Below are positions 17,336-26,956 of a stretch of 64,000 nt of DNA, piece by piece. The notes under the pieces are model-generated. The model made no database searches. It had not been told where the DNA came from and saw only the letters and a program-made list of their open reading frames with translations. The stretch is from Nostoc sp. 106C (GTDB lineage Bacteria; Cyanobacteriota; Cyanobacteriia; Cyanobacteriales; Nostocaceae): contig NZ_MTAW01000114.1 in assembly GCF_002154725.1 (NCBI RefSeq), forward strand, positions 1 to 64,000, given 5' to 3'. Each line of letters starts with the position of its first letter. Within the stretch, counting starts at the first letter, position 1. Made by a program: the position numbers and the translations under genes.

Positions 17336-18298
17336 ATGCGGATAGCGAAAGACATCACAGAGTTAGTAGGACGGACGCCTTTAGTTCAATTAAACAAGAT
17401 TCCCCAAGCTGCGGGCGCAGTTGCTCAGATTGTGGTGAAGCTAGAAAGCATGAACCCAGCCTCTTCTGTTAAAGACAGAATTGGTGTCAGCATGGTGGAA
17501 ACCGCAGAAAAAGCTGGTTGGATTCAGCCGGGAAAAACCATTTTAGTGGAGCCAACCTCCGGTAATACAGGTATTGCTCTGGCAATGGTGGCGGCCGCTA
17601 AGGGCTACCATCTTATTCTAACGATGCCTGATACGATGAGCCAAGAACGGCGAGCAATGTTGAAAGCCTATGGCGCGCAATTAGAGTTAACACCTGGCGT
17701 AGAAGGAATGCGCGGGGCGATCGCCCATGCAGAGCAAATTGTCGCCAAAACGCCCAATGCTTATATGTTGCAGCAGTTTCGTAACCCTGCCAATCCCAAA
17801 GTTCACGCCTTAACTACGGCTGAAGAAATTTGGGCTGATACAGATGGACAAGTAGATATCCTCATCGCCGGAGTCGGTACTGGCGGGACAATTACAGGCG
17901 TGTCAGAAGTCATTAAACAACGCAAGCCAAGTTTTAAAGCGATCGCAGTTGAGCCTACTAACAGTCCTGTATTAGCAGGTGGTAAACCAGGTCCCCACAA
18001 AATTCAAGGAATTGGCCCTGGATTTGTACCAGCAATTTACCGCTCAGATTTGGTAGATGAGGTTATTGAAGTTACAGATGAGCAGGCGATTTCCTACAGC
18101 CGTCGTTTAGCAAAAGAAGAAGGATTACTTTCAGGTATTTCTGCTGGTGCAGCTTTATATGCAGCACTTGTAGTAGCACAGCGACCAGAAAATGAAGGTC
18201 GCCTGATTGTCATGGTGCAACCTAGCTTTGGCGAACGCTACCTCAGTACCTCTTTGTTTAGAGATCCAGAGGAAAGTGAATGGTTAAGTAAGGTTTGA
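17336..18298 (+). CDS. cysK: Cysteine synthase A (O-acetylserine sulfhydrylase)
   Basis: The protein has 320 residues with the PLP lysine in [11 protein letters not shown] (K46), the substrate loop [12 protein letters not shown], the phosphate-binding [11 protein letters not shown], and the C-terminal PLP serine in [11 protein letters not shown]. It makes L-cysteine from O-acetylserine and sulfide. It forms an operon with the Rrf2 gene and is divergent from cysE, the supplier of its substrate. In other bacteria CysK forms complexes with CysE and with CymR, so this gene set may be self-regulating. Confidence 0.95.
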   Translation: MRIAKDITELVGRTPLVQLNKIPQAAGAVAQIVVKLESMNPASSVKDRIGVSMVETAEKAGWIQPGKTILVEPTSGNTGIALAMVAAAKGYHLILTMPDTMSQERRAMLKAYGAQLELTPGVEGMRGAIAHAEQIVAKTPNAYMLQQFRNPANPKVHALTTAEEIWADTDGQVDILIAGVGTGGTITGVSEVIKQRKPSFKAIAVEPTNSPVLAGGKPGPHKIQGIGPGFVPAIYRSDLVDEVIEVTDEQAISYSRRLAKEEGLLSGISAGAALYAALVVAQRPENEGRLIVMVQPSFGERYLSTSLFRDPEESEWLSKV

Positions 18299-18301
18299 TG
18301 C

Positions 18302-19006
18302 CTAGTTTTTTTCTATTTCCTTGACATTTTCATCATCATTTTTTAACAGAATTGTCAAACAAAGACAACTACCAGCAAGCTTTATTAAACTTAAAGCTTC
18401 GCTCTTCAATACAATAAAAGCACCTAAACCCATCAGTACGAAAGGCACAATCTTGTTGCCGTAGCGAGTTAAGAAATTAGCTATGGTTTTCTGATGGGTT
18501 AGCTGATATGTGGCGTAGCACCATACTCCTAAAAGCAGAAAAAATAAGCCAATAATAACAACAAAACTTTCTAAGTTGTTGTTAGCAAACAAAGGCACAT
18601 ACACGCTAATGTTATCGCTACCATTAGCTACTGTTAGCGATGCCACAGTATAAATTTGTGGAGAAATAAAACTAGCAACAGCTGAGCCTTCAAATTGTTC
18701 CATTTCTGGTAGTAATTCTTCAGATGAATTAGCTTGCCAATTGACTAGGCTACTAAGACCAATTGCAAGAGGAATCAAACCAAGTAATCCAATCCAGTTT
18801 TGCGGTACAACTAATCCACCAAAAAAACCAGGAAGGCTCAGTATTAACAATGCAGTGAAACCTAAATATTGGCCAGCAACGATGTGCCAAGGGCTGAAGG
18901 TAGTATTAATCTGAGAAAAGAACAGTAGCAAAATAACAATATCATCAATGTTTGTAGCACTGAATGCGGCTACTCCTGTGCTAATTGCAGTGATGAACTC
19001 GTTCAT
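18302..19006 (-). CDS. CadD-family (cadmium resistance type) transporter, copy 1
   Basis: This 234-residue polytopic membrane protein has the family hallmarks AFSATNIDDIVILLLFF, AGQYLGFTALLILSLPGFFGGL, a conserved ANGSDNISVYVPLF segment and RYGNKIVPFVLMGLGAFI. Six TM segments are likely. CadD proteins belong to the LysE-type exporter superfamily and give cadmium tolerance in staphylococci. The gene is convergent with cysK (3-bp gap) and its start (ATG 19006) is divergent from copy 2. In a cysteine-rich neighbourhood, export of a metal-thiol or small solute is a fair guess. Confidence 0.85.
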   Translation of the reverse strand: MNEFITAISTGVAAFSATNIDDIVILLLFFSQINTTFSPWHIVAGQYLGFTALLILSLPGFFGGLVVPQNWIGLLGLIPLAIGLSSLVNWQANSSEELLPEMEQFEGSAVASFISPQIYTVASLTVANGSDNISVYVPLFANNNLESFVVIIGLFFLLLGVWCYATYQLTHQKTIANFLTRYGNKIVPFVLMGLGAFIVLKSEALSLIKLAGSCLCLTILLKNDDENVKEIEKN

Positions 19007-19143
19007 ATAGGGCTCATATTTGATTTGTGAAAAAATCTAAGTATCTGTAGGGTGGGCCATGCCCACTCTACATACTCTGCAATTTTGAATTTTGAATTTA
19101 TTAATTTGGTATGGTGGTAAATTGTACATTCTAACCATCCACC

Positions 19144-19806
19144 ATGAGCCAGCTTGGAGCAGCTTTCGCTGAAGGAATTATCGCCTTTGTCGCTACAAAT
19201 ATTGATGACATACTTATCCTATTGTTATTTTTTACCCAAGTAGATATTAACTTTAGACGACGGCATATCATCATTGGTCAGTACCTAGGTTTTGTAGCAA
19301 TTATCCTTGCTAGCTTACCAGGATTCTTTGGTGGCTTGGTGGTACGACGAGAATGGATTGGATTATTGGGAATACTACCAATTGCAATTGGTCTTAAGCA
19401 ATTACTATCTTGGCAACAAGAAACTACAGAAGTGCAGACAGTATCTACTAATTTTGCACAGACATCACCTAGTAACTTTATATTCTCTTTTATTTGGACT
19501 ATTTTGCATCCCCAAACCTATAAAGTGGCAGCAGTAACAATTGCTAATGGTGGCGACAATATTAGTATATATATCCCCTTATTTGCTGGTCATAACCTTG
19601 CCAGCTTGGGGGTAATTTTAATAGTATTTTTTGTCATGGTAGGGATTTGGTGTGCGATCGCTTATTACTTAAGTCGTCACGCTGCCATTGCTGCTGTTTT
19701 AAGCCGCTACGGTCACCATATAGTACCTTTTGTATTGATTGGCTTGGGTTTGTTGATCATGTATGAAAGAGGTACATTCAGCTTACTACCGTGGGTAAAA
19801 GGCTAA
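19144..19806 (+). CDS. CadD-family transporter, copy 2
   Basis: This 220-residue membrane protein aligns by eye along its whole length with the genes at 18302 and 25286: AFVATNIDDILILLLFF, IGQYLGFVAIILASLPGFFGGL, ANGGDNISIYIPLF and RYGHHIVPFVLIGLGLLI. The ATG at 19144 is 137 bp from the divergent copy 1 start, so both may share a control region. The intergenic DNA also carries a dispersed GTAGGGTGGGCCATGCCC repeat. Confidence 0.85.
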   Translation: MSQLGAAFAEGIIAFVATNIDDILILLLFFTQVDINFRRRHIIIGQYLGFVAIILASLPGFFGGLVVRREWIGLLGILPIAIGLKQLLSWQQETTEVQTVSTNFAQTSPSNFIFSFIWTILHPQTYKVAAVTIANGGDNISIYIPLFAGHNLASLGVILIVFFVMVGIWCAIAYYLSRHAAIAAVLSRYGHHIVPFVLIGLGLLIMYERGTFSLLPWVKG

Positions 19807-19855
19807 TTAGCAATTCATATTTCTTCTGCCTTCTGCCACTAGCTTAAACTTCATT

Positions 19856-20653
19856 TCATACTTGATAAACTAACTTCCAACTTACCATCATCAAAATCGC
19901 ATAAACAATAAACCGTAGTGGACGTTGAGGGGCAATTTGGCAGATTTTCGCACCTAGTAACACACCTGGAATTGAGCCTATCCATATTGGTAATACCAAA
20001 CTCCAATTTACTGTTCCTAGGGTGAGATGTCCTAGGGAAGTAAATAGCAATAAAATCGCTGCCTGGGAAATATCTGTACCTACTAATTTCCGCGCATCAA
20101 GACGGAAAAAGGCAATCATTACCAAAGCAAACATTGAGCCTGAAGAAACACTAGTAAGCCCTACCAAGCAGCCCAAAACTGCGCCTATGAGGATTGTCAG
20201 AAAACGACCCAAGTTGGTTTTTAAATCTAACTTTGGCAGTTCGGGTAAATTGAACTTGGGGAAAAAAGTCAACAACAGCAATTGTACTAGTGCTAACACT
20301 GTCACTAGGAGAATCATCACTCCTAGCATCCGCAGCATCATGTTATCTAGATGATACTCGCCTGTGCGCCGGAGAAAGTGCAAAATTCCTACCCCAAACA
20401 GCGAACCAGGAACGCTTCCCAGTGCCAGCCATTTTACAACTTCCACATCAAGGGTTTTCTGCTGCCAGTGCTTGGCACTACCAACAACCTTCATCAATGT
20501 TGCAGCTACCACATCAGAACTTACAGCAATGGAAGGGGGAACCTGAAAGACAAAAATCAACATGGGAGTGATTAGCGAAGCTCCACCAATCCCTGTTAAC
20601 CCAACAATAATGCCAACAAAGAAGCTAAATAGTGGTAGTAATAAATAGTGCAT
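19856..20653 (-). CDS. TauE/SafE-family sulfite/organosulfonate exporter, copy 1
   Basis: This 265-residue protein has about eight TM helices in two inverted halves. The first half has FFVGIIVGLTGIGGASLITPML and the second VLGCLVGLTSVSSGSMFALVMI, the paired glycine-rich helices of the family. These carriers move sulfite, sulfoacetate or related anions. The start is ATG 20653. The location among cysE, cysK and CadD genes supports a sulfur role. It is convergent with CadD copy 2. Confidence 0.85.
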   Translation of the reverse strand: MHYLLLPLFSFFVGIIVGLTGIGGASLITPMLIFVFQVPPSIAVSSDVVAATLMKVVGSAKHWQQKTLDVEVVKWLALGSVPGSLFGVGILHFLRRTGEYHLDNMMLRMLGVMILLVTVLALVQLLLLTFFPKFNLPELPKLDLKTNLGRFLTILIGAVLGCLVGLTSVSSGSMFALVMIAFFRLDARKLVGTDISQAAILLLFTSLGHLTLGTVNWSLVLPIWIGSIPGVLLGAKICQIAPQRPLRFIVYAILMMVSWKLVYQV

Positions 20654-21165
20654 ACTCCTATCCAGAAACGAGGTTTCAAGTGTAATGAAGTCAGCTAGGA
20701 CTTAAGCAGGCGAAATTTAGCCTAGTGGTAGACTAAGCTCGGTCGGTTATGGTACTGCTCAAGGGATAGGTAACACAAAGGTTATCCAAACTCAAGCTTT
20801 GGTCGAGTTAATCTCCAGTCCACAAAAAACATTTAGGAGTTGTTTGAGCATGGATGCTGGCATCGCTATTAAGCAAACCGTGATAACTGCTTATTGATCG
20901 CTTGTCCTGCTAGGTTTAACTGCCGATTGATTTTTTGTAGTTTTACATGTAAACACGGAAAACCGACTGGCTTACCGTATTTTAATCGTAAAGTTGATTT
21001 AAAGTCTAGGGTACTCGTGTTATAAATCACAAAAATTTTGGATAATACATGCCATTAAAAGGGATTCTCTAATTATTGCTGCTATAAAAATTACCCACCT
21101 CAGTGCGTGCCTTCCCAGTTCCCAGAAATTTAGGTGGTGCTAAGACATACAAGAGCGATCGCCTG
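20654..21165. other. 512-bp stretch without a gene
   Basis: No convincing reading frame or tRNA is visible. Small inverted repeats occur (AACTC / GAGTT around 20788-20810, and GGATA / TATCC at 20764-20786), so a structured leader for the TauE gene on the minus strand cannot be excluded. I do not recognise a riboswitch class. A single HIP1-like site (GAGCGATCGCCTG) lies at 21154-21163. Confidence 0.4.
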
Positions 21166-21423
21166 CTATGTATGAATTAGCTGACGAGAGGTTTTGAAGT
21201 TACAATCGCTTGAGTTATATCCCCAACTTTCATTGATAGTCAAACAAGTTTGCCAAGGATGAGCAGGCGGTTGATGGGGAATAAACTGCTCAGGAGTTTC
21301 AAAGTCTCCACAATTTGGTAAGCGATCGCTGATGAGAATACAGGATAACTCCCACCCTTGTTGAGAACTATGTCCCCAATGAGTAAACATCCCCAACCGC
21401 GCTATTTGAAACCAATTATTCAT
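21166..21423 (-). pseudogene. Internally deleted GH29 alpha-L-fucosidase remnant
   Basis: The 85-codon frame joins two parts of a fucosidase. Residues 1-28 (WFQIARLGMFTHWGHSSQ) match the start of the GH29 barrel (usually FGMFIHWG). Residues from about 57 (PWQTCLTINESWGYN and then FKTSRQLIHT) match the region some 250 residues later in a normal enzyme (WETCMTINDSWGYN). The catalytic middle is missing and the frame stops soon after. It is probably a dead gene with an in-frame deletion. The identification rests on these two motifs only. Confidence 0.6.
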
Positions 21424-21592
21424 AATTTGTATATCTATTAAGATTATTGTTTGATTTCTGAAAAACCGACCTACTCTTCTAGTTATCTTGTTCCCTGTTA
21501 CCTATTCCCTGCCTTTGTGACTAAATTCAGTCCTTAATTAGAGGACTGACCTGAGATTAATATTTATTGTGGAATTAAACCAATACAAAATC

Positions 21593-22360
21593 ATGCAAAC
21601 TGTGAAACAAGCGACTAATGAGCGCCGTTCGCCGCTGAGTTTTCTCAAAAACCTACTTATTGCCCATTGGCGTTCTTTATTGATCCTATTAATAGGAGTT
21701 TATTTACCTTTTCAGTTCTTTGAAATTTTGGCAGTCAAAGTATGGCAGAATGCAGGTGGCTTTCCTTGGGATGTGCCGATTCTGTTGTCAATCCACTCTC
21801 AAGCATTGCCACAATTAGATATGGTGGCGGTGATCCTAACGAAGTTTGGCTCGTTTTGGACTGCCTTACCGATTTTCACTGCGATCGCCATCATATTATG
21901 GCAAAGACGGTGGTGGCGATCGCTAACTTATCTGCTCACCACAGCATTGGGAAGTGTGATCATCAACCGCACCGCTAAGGAACTCATGCACCGAGTGCGT
22001 CCGCAACTGTGGGTATCTGGTGCGCCTGAATTTGATTATGCATTTCCCAGCGGTCATGCAATGACAAGTATGACGCTAGTAATAGTTCTGCTAATTTTGA
22101 GCAGAGGTTATCCTTGGCGTTGGTTGATTCTTCTTTTCGGTAGTTTATATCTCTTGGCTATTGCTTGGACAAGGCTGTACTTGGGAGTTCACTTCCCTAG
22201 CGATATTCTAGCAGGTTGGATGGTTGCGATCGCCTGGGCCATTGGAGTGAGTCTAATTATCAAACCCCATTTGAATTTAGCCAACCCGATAATTGCCGAT
22301 GAAACTGTAGATGAAACTTCTTTATTACCAGAAGAAAAACAGCTTTTAGCAAAAGATTAA
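21593..22360 (+). CDS. PAP2-family phosphatase, membrane-bound
   Basis: This protein of about 255 residues has six likely TM helices and the full PAP2 signature: KELMHRVRP (KxxxxxxRP), PSGH, and RLYLGVHFPSD (SRxxxxxHxxxD type, with Thr in place of the leading Ser). It would dephosphorylate phosphatidic acid, undecaprenyl diphosphate or a related lipid phosphate at the membrane. ATG 21593 is chosen; a GTG at 21569 is in frame and equally possible. It is convergent with the secreted protein gene at 22489. Confidence 0.88.
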   Translation: MQTVKQATNERRSPLSFLKNLLIAHWRSLLILLIGVYLPFQFFEILAVKVWQNAGGFPWDVPILLSIHSQALPQLDMVAVILTKFGSFWTALPIFTAIAIILWQRRWWRSLTYLLTTALGSVIINRTAKELMHRVRPQLWVSGAPEFDYAFPSGHAMTSMTLVIVLLILSRGYPWRWLILLFGSLYLLAIAWTRLYLGVHFPSDILAGWMVAIAWAIGVSLIIKPHLNLANPIIADETVDETSLLPEEKQLLAKD

Positions 22361-22407
22361 ACCTATCCTCTACCTGTTGTGAACACAGTGCAGGTGTTAT
22401 GGATATC

Positions 22408-22474
22408 AAACCACAGATAAACACAGATGAACACAGATAAGTATCGGTGTTTATCTGTGTGCATCTGTGGTTCT
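22408..22474. terminator. Long imperfect inverted repeat between convergent genes
   Basis: ACCACAGATAAACACAGATG on the left pairs with TGCATCTGTGGT on the right, with ACACAGATAA / TTTATCTGTGT as the inner stem. The unit is a known style of short repeat in cyanobacteria. Its position between two converging genes suits a bidirectional terminator. Confidence 0.6.
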
Positions 22475-22488
22475 TAATTTATCTAGAT

Positions 22489-23142
22489 TTAAGCCTTTTT
22501 GGTAGGCGCATTAGTTACTCGTGCATCCACAATTGCCTGCGACACATTAGGGATAAACCAGTCTACTTCACCAGATTTGAGAATTTTAGTACCAGCTTGA
22601 TTAAATTCAATTGCCCCAGTATCTGGATTTGCCTTCAGAGCTAAGTTAGTTCCATTTGGAACCTTAATTGCAACACCACCTGCCACTTCTGCACTTTGTC
22701 CCTCTTGGTTCAAAGCCGCAGCTGTCAAATCACTCGGCAGATAAATACCCTTACAATTCCATCTATCTCGAGTTGTCTGACCATTACCCAAAAAATACAG
22801 TGCAGCTCCTTGGGAGTAGTCATCATCATCTAGATTTGGTTCTGGCCCGTAGACAGCTAAAGTCTTACCTGTTTGATTAGTACACTGCCCCCAGTCAATT
22901 CCCGACTCAAAAGCATATTTTTGCAACTCTAACTCATTGATTGCTTGCTCAATTTGCTCTGGTGTATAGCCCTCTAATTGAGCTTGTGTTTCTTTGGCAG
23001 CTTGCAGCTTATTAATCTCTTCAGTTAGGGCTACATAATCAGGGTTTTTCGTAAATTTCGGGCGATCGGCAAATGAAGGTTGAGCAAAAACTAGATTGGC
23101 TATAAACAGCACTACCAACAATATATATTTGCAGGTTTTCAT
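22489..23142 (-). CDS. Secreted protein of unknown function
   Basis: From ATG 23142 the protein has 217 residues with a clear signal peptide (MKTCKYILLVVLFIANLVFA, then QPSFA before the mature part). The mature protein has a helical segment (about 33-75) and a C-terminal beta-rich part with GQCTNQTGKTLAVYGPEP and NCKGIYLPSDL. Two Cys could form a disulfide. No enzyme motif is seen. An upstream in-frame ATG at 23199 would hide the signal peptide and is rejected as start. Confidence 0.7.
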   Translation of the reverse strand: MKTCKYILLVVLFIANLVFAQPSFADRPKFTKNPDYVALTEEINKLQAAKETQAQLEGYTPEQIEQAINELELQKYAFESGIDWGQCTNQTGKTLAVYGPEPNLDDDDYSQGAALYFLGNGQTTRDRWNCKGIYLPSDLTAAALNQEGQSAEVAGGVAIKVPNGTNLALKANPDTGAIEFNQAGTKILKSGEVDWFIPNVSQAIVDARVTNAPTKKA

Positions 23143-23782
23143 ATTGTATGTCCTACTTTTTACAAATTGCAGTTTATGTGTATCTAAATAAATTGTCAAT
23201 TTTGTAACAAAAATAATTTTTAATCTTTCTGAAAAATTCTTCTACAAAAACTCAGTATTTTTCAGAATAACTATTAATTTTAACCTACCACTTAAATTCA
23301 AACTTGGCAACATTAGCCTAGTAATTGAGTTTTATACTTTTTAAATTTAGGTAGATATTGTGCTGGTTATCAGCTTAAATCCTACATAGATTTGATCCCA
23401 GCATTTAATTTAATTAAATTTACCCAATTCCTACGATCTTATCGGGTATTATTTTTATCTTGTTATTCAATGTATTAATTATCAATTTATTTCTCATAAA
23501 TTCAAATACACTATCTCGATAAACTTACTGTGAATAAATAAGCTTTAAATAAAGTTTAAAAATTATTTTTTACTAATACTTGATTGTAGAAAATACATGA
23601 GGTAGGATGGCATCTATCGTAAGAAATAGAACTAATGATAGAGATTGTTTAGTTGAGATATATATCGAAGTCTATGCTCAAACTTTTGGGATATCTGAAT
23701 AGGGATATTGTGATTTAAAGCAACATCATAAACACCCATAATCCTCTCGATATATGTACTATTCCCTCTCAAAAGCAGCAAC
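23143..23782. other. AT-rich intergenic region, 640 bp
   Basis: The region separates divergent genes (secreted protein and amino-acid permease). It is strongly AT-rich with many stop codons in all frames; no repeat family, tRNA or clear terminator was seen. It must hold two promoters, but no convincing pair of hexamers stands out. Confidence 0.5.
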
Positions 23783-25237
23783 ATGAAAAAGGAAATCTCA
23801 TCGCATCACAGTGTTCATGGCTTAAAGCCAGAGTGTCTTTCCTTCACAGAAGTTTTAGCGCAATCTTTTGCTGTAATTGCACCCACAACAATCCCAGCAT
23901 CTAACATTGGTTTGATAGTTGCACTCGCAGGTACTGGAACTTGGTTAAGTTTTCTAATTGGATTGATCGGGCTATTATTTGTCAGCATTAATATCAACCA
24001 ATTTGCTAGTCGTTCCGCCTCTCCCGGTTCACTCTATTCTTATATCAGTAAAGGAATCGGTCCGATGGCTGGTGTAATTTGCGGCTGGAGTTTGGTCTTA
24101 GCTTATTTATTAACTGGCATGTCAGTACTCTGCGGTTTTGCTAACTTCAGCGGCATGTTCTTCGGTCATTTAGGTATTCATCCGTCTAGTATTACGCTGT
24201 TAGCGATTGGTGCTGGCATTTCCTGGTATGCAGCTTATAAAGATATTCAAATTTCCGCAGTAGCGATGCTATTAATGGAAGGAGTATCCATTTTTTTGAT
24301 CGCTATTTTGTGCATCATCATTTGGGCACACAAAGGTTTTGTGCTGGATATTTCCCAATTGACTTTATCTGGTACAACACCAGGTAGCGTGGCCACAGGC
24401 CTTGTCTTAGTAATGTTTGCTTTTTCTGGCTTTGAAAGTGCAACATCGCTAGGTGATGAAGCAAAACACCCTTTGCGAACCATTCCTAAAGCTGTAAAGG
24501 GTAGCGTAATTCTGGCAGGTTTGTTTTACATTGCAACTACTTATATAGAGGTATTAGGGTTTAGCGGTACAGGAGTTTCAATTACCAAAACTGAAGAGCC
24601 ACTGGGTTTTTTATCACAACAAGCCGGAGTTGGTTTTTTAGGAGAATTAGTTGCTTTAGGTGCTTTACTTAGCTTCTTTGCTTGCATTCTTGGCAGTATT
24701 AATCCTGCTGCTAGAGTGTTCTTTTTAATGGCGCGTCATGGTTTGTTTCATTCCTCTTTAGGTACAGCACATTCATCCAATAAAACACCCCATGTTGCAG
24801 TCACGATGTGTTCGTTAATTACATTTCTTGTGCCTGCTTTCATGTCTCTATGTCATATCAAACTGTTCGAGAGTATGGGTTATTTGGGCGCAATATGTAG
24901 CTATGGATTTTTAACAGTGTACATTTTGATATCTATTGCAGCACCAGTTTACCTATACAAAATTAGACAACTGCGTTTGCGAGATGTAGTGTTTGCAGTT
25001 TTGGCAGTTGGATTCATGATTATTCCAATTTTAGGAAGTGTTGGAATTCCTGGTAGTACGCTTTTCCCAGTTCCCGAAGCTCCTTACGATCTGTTTCCCT
25101 ACCTATTCTTGCTCTACCTAGTTGTCACTTGTGGATGGTTCAACATCAAAAAGCTTCGTTCTCCTAACTTAGTTGCGGGTATGCGTCAAGGAATTGAAGA
25201 AATTCACGCTAGATTCAGCGACAGAAAAATTCCTTAA
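23783..25237 (+). CDS. APC-family amino-acid permease
   Basis: This 484-residue protein has about 12 TM helices. The APC signature is seen in TM1 (SFAVIAPTTIPASNIGLIVALAG) and in FAFSGFESATSLGDEAKHPLRTIPKAV after TM6. It imports or exchanges amino acids or polyamines; the substrate cannot be read from sequence. The start is ATG 23783. CadD copy 3 follows 48 bp later on the same strand, so they may be co-transcribed. Confidence 0.85.
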   Translation: MKKEISSHHSVHGLKPECLSFTEVLAQSFAVIAPTTIPASNIGLIVALAGTGTWLSFLIGLIGLLFVSININQFASRSASPGSLYSYISKGIGPMAGVICGWSLVLAYLLTGMSVLCGFANFSGMFFGHLGIHPSSITLLAIGAGISWYAAYKDIQISAVAMLLMEGVSIFLIAILCIIIWAHKGFVLDISQLTLSGTTPGSVATGLVLVMFAFSGFESATSLGDEAKHPLRTIPKAVKGSVILAGLFYIATTYIEVLGFSGTGVSITKTEEPLGFLSQQAGVGFLGELVALGALLSFFACILGSINPAARVFFLMARHGLFHSSLGTAHSSNKTPHVAVTMCSLITFLVPAFMSLCHIKLFESMGYLGAICSYGFLTVYILISIAAPVYLYKIRQLRLRDVVFAVLAVGFMIIPILGSVGIPGSTLFPVPEAPYDLFPYLFLLYLVVTCGWFNIKKLRSPNLVAGMRQGIEEIHARFSDRKIP

Positions 25238-25285
25238 TTTTTGTTGATTTTCTCTAATTTCCAAAATCTAAAATCCAAAATTGAT

Positions 25286-25948
25286 ATGAGTGGTTTAGTC
25301 ACTGCAATTAACACCGGGATCGCAGCTTTCAGCGCTACCAATATTGATGATATGGTGCTGCTGACGCTGTTTTTCTCACAAGTAAATGCTAAGTTTCGCC
25401 GTTGGCATATTATTGCTGGTCAGTATCTAGGTTTTACAGCACTAATAGTTGCTAGTCTTCCCAGTTTCTTTGGTGGTTTAATAATACCACGTCCTTGGAT
25501 TGGTCTATTTGGTATAGTGCCAATAGTTATAGGAATCCGTTCTTTACTTAAACAGGAAGAAGACAATTCGGAATCAGACGAGACAGAAATAAAGCAGTCT
25601 CATCACTCAGTTTTAACCAAATTTCTCAATATCCAAACTTACAGTGTGGCTGCTGTGACCTTTGCCAATGGTACAGATAACATCAGCATTTATGTTCCTT
25701 TATTTGCTAGTAGTACTGGGGAAAGCTTGCTGATAATTTTAACAGTATTTTTTCTGCTGGTTGGATGCTTGTGCTACGCAGCATATAAATTAACTCATAA
25801 CAGAGCGATCGCAGATGTTATGGCTCGCTACGGTAATAATATTATGCCTTTTGTTTTGATGGGATTAGGAGCTTTTATTTTGTTAGAAAGTGGGTCTTTG
25901 ACTTTCGTAAATCTATTAAAGGGCGAATTCTTCTTACCTTCCTTATAA
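25286..25948 (+). CDS. CadD-family transporter, copy 3
   Basis: From ATG 25286 the protein has 220 residues (the in-frame extension back to 25241 is the repeat-like TCTAATTTCCAAAATCTAAA and is rejected). It shares AFSATNIDDMVLLTLFF, AGQYLGFTALIVASLPSFFGGL, FANGTDNISIYVPLF and RYGNNIMPFVLMGLGAFILLESG with the other two copies and is closest by eye to copy 1. An Asp/Glu-rich cytosolic loop (about 94-105) could bind cations. Confidence 0.85.
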   Translation: MSGLVTAINTGIAAFSATNIDDMVLLTLFFSQVNAKFRRWHIIAGQYLGFTALIVASLPSFFGGLIIPRPWIGLFGIVPIVIGIRSLLKQEEDNSESDETEIKQSHHSVLTKFLNIQTYSVAAVTFANGTDNISIYVPLFASSTGESLLIILTVFFLLVGCLCYAAYKLTHNRAIADVMARYGNNIMPFVLMGLGAFILLESGSLTFVNLLKGEFFLPSL

Positions 25949-26118
25949 ATCTAAGCAACAAAAATCATCGGCTGGCGCTGGAAGTATCAAAAAAATGAAA
26001 TGTTATCTAAGCATCATATTTAGCTTTCATCCGCCTGCCAGAGAGTAATTATTTATTTATCATCTATATTAAAAATCTCATCACACATTGATATATATCT
26101 AAGACAGAGGTATGAAAT

Positions 26119-26955
26119 TTGAATATCCTAGAATTTTCTTTACTAGTTTGGACAGGTTCATTTACTGCTGGCTTTTTAGGTGCATTAACTGGTTTAGGTG
26201 GTGGAGTTGTAATCGTTCCCTTATTAACTTCGGTATTTGGTGTTGATATTCGATATGCTGTTGGTGCTTCCCTAGTATCTGTAATTGCTACTTCATTAGG
26301 TGCTGCGTCTACTTATATTAAAAAAGGCTACACCAATTTAAGGCTGGGAATGTTTTTAGAAGTAGCTACAACTTTAGGAGCTATAGTTGGTGCTTTATTA
26401 GCCACTGTTGTCTCTGTTAAAGCACTGACTATTGTGCTAGCGATCGTCCTTATATATTCAGCATATCTTTCTCAAAGACCTAGAGTCGAGCATATTGAAG
26501 ATGAAGCAGCCGATCCTTTAGCAAACTATCTCAAACTCAATGGTACTTATCCAACTGCTGATGGACTGATGTCTTACCAAGTTCATGCTGTTCCAGCAGG
26601 ATTTAGCGTGATGGTAGTAGCAGGCGTGCTTTCTGGTTTGCTTGGTATTGGTTCGGGGGGGTTTAAAGTATTAGCAATGGATCAAGCCATGCGTTTACCC
26701 TTCAAAGTTTCCACCACTACTAGCAATTTTATGATTGGCGTTACAGCCGCCGCATCAGCAGGAGTTTACCTAGCACGGGGTTACATCGATCCGGGATTGT
26801 CAATGCCAGTAATGTTGGGAGTACTACCTGGTGCTTTTTTAGGTGCTAGAGTCCTTTTAGGAGCCAAAACTCAAACTTTGAGAATAATTTTTAGTCTTGT
26901 ACTGGTAGTAATGGCTTTGAAGATGGTCTACAACAGTGTCATAGGAGGGCTGTAA
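26119..26955 (+). CDS. TauE/SafE-family exporter, copy 2
   Basis: This 278-residue polytopic protein has the paired motifs FLGALTGLGGGVVIVPLL in the first half and GVLSGLLGIGSGGFKVLAM in the second. The start is TTG 26119 (an ATG at 26112 is out of frame), with GAGG at 26107 as ribosome-binding site. It is followed after 1 bp by a DUF1634 gene, a frequent partner of this TauE subgroup. The two halves are further apart than in the gene at 19856, so this is a different subfamily. Confidence 0.85.
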   Translation: MNILEFSLLVWTGSFTAGFLGALTGLGGGVVIVPLLTSVFGVDIRYAVGASLVSVIATSLGAASTYIKKGYTNLRLGMFLEVATTLGAIVGALLATVVSVKALTIVLAIVLIYSAYLSQRPRVEHIEDEAADPLANYLKLNGTYPTADGLMSYQVHAVPAGFSVMVVAGVLSGLLGIGSGGFKVLAMDQAMRLPFKVSTTTSNFMIGVTAAASAGVYLARGYIDPGLSMPVMLGVLPGAFLGARVLLGAKTQTLRIIFSLVLVVMALKMVYNSVIGGL

Positions 26956-26956
26956 A

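Noticed and set aside
20654-20900. Possible riboswitch upstream of the TauE gene
   Set aside because: Only short inverted repeats are seen; no conserved core of a class I know could be matched.
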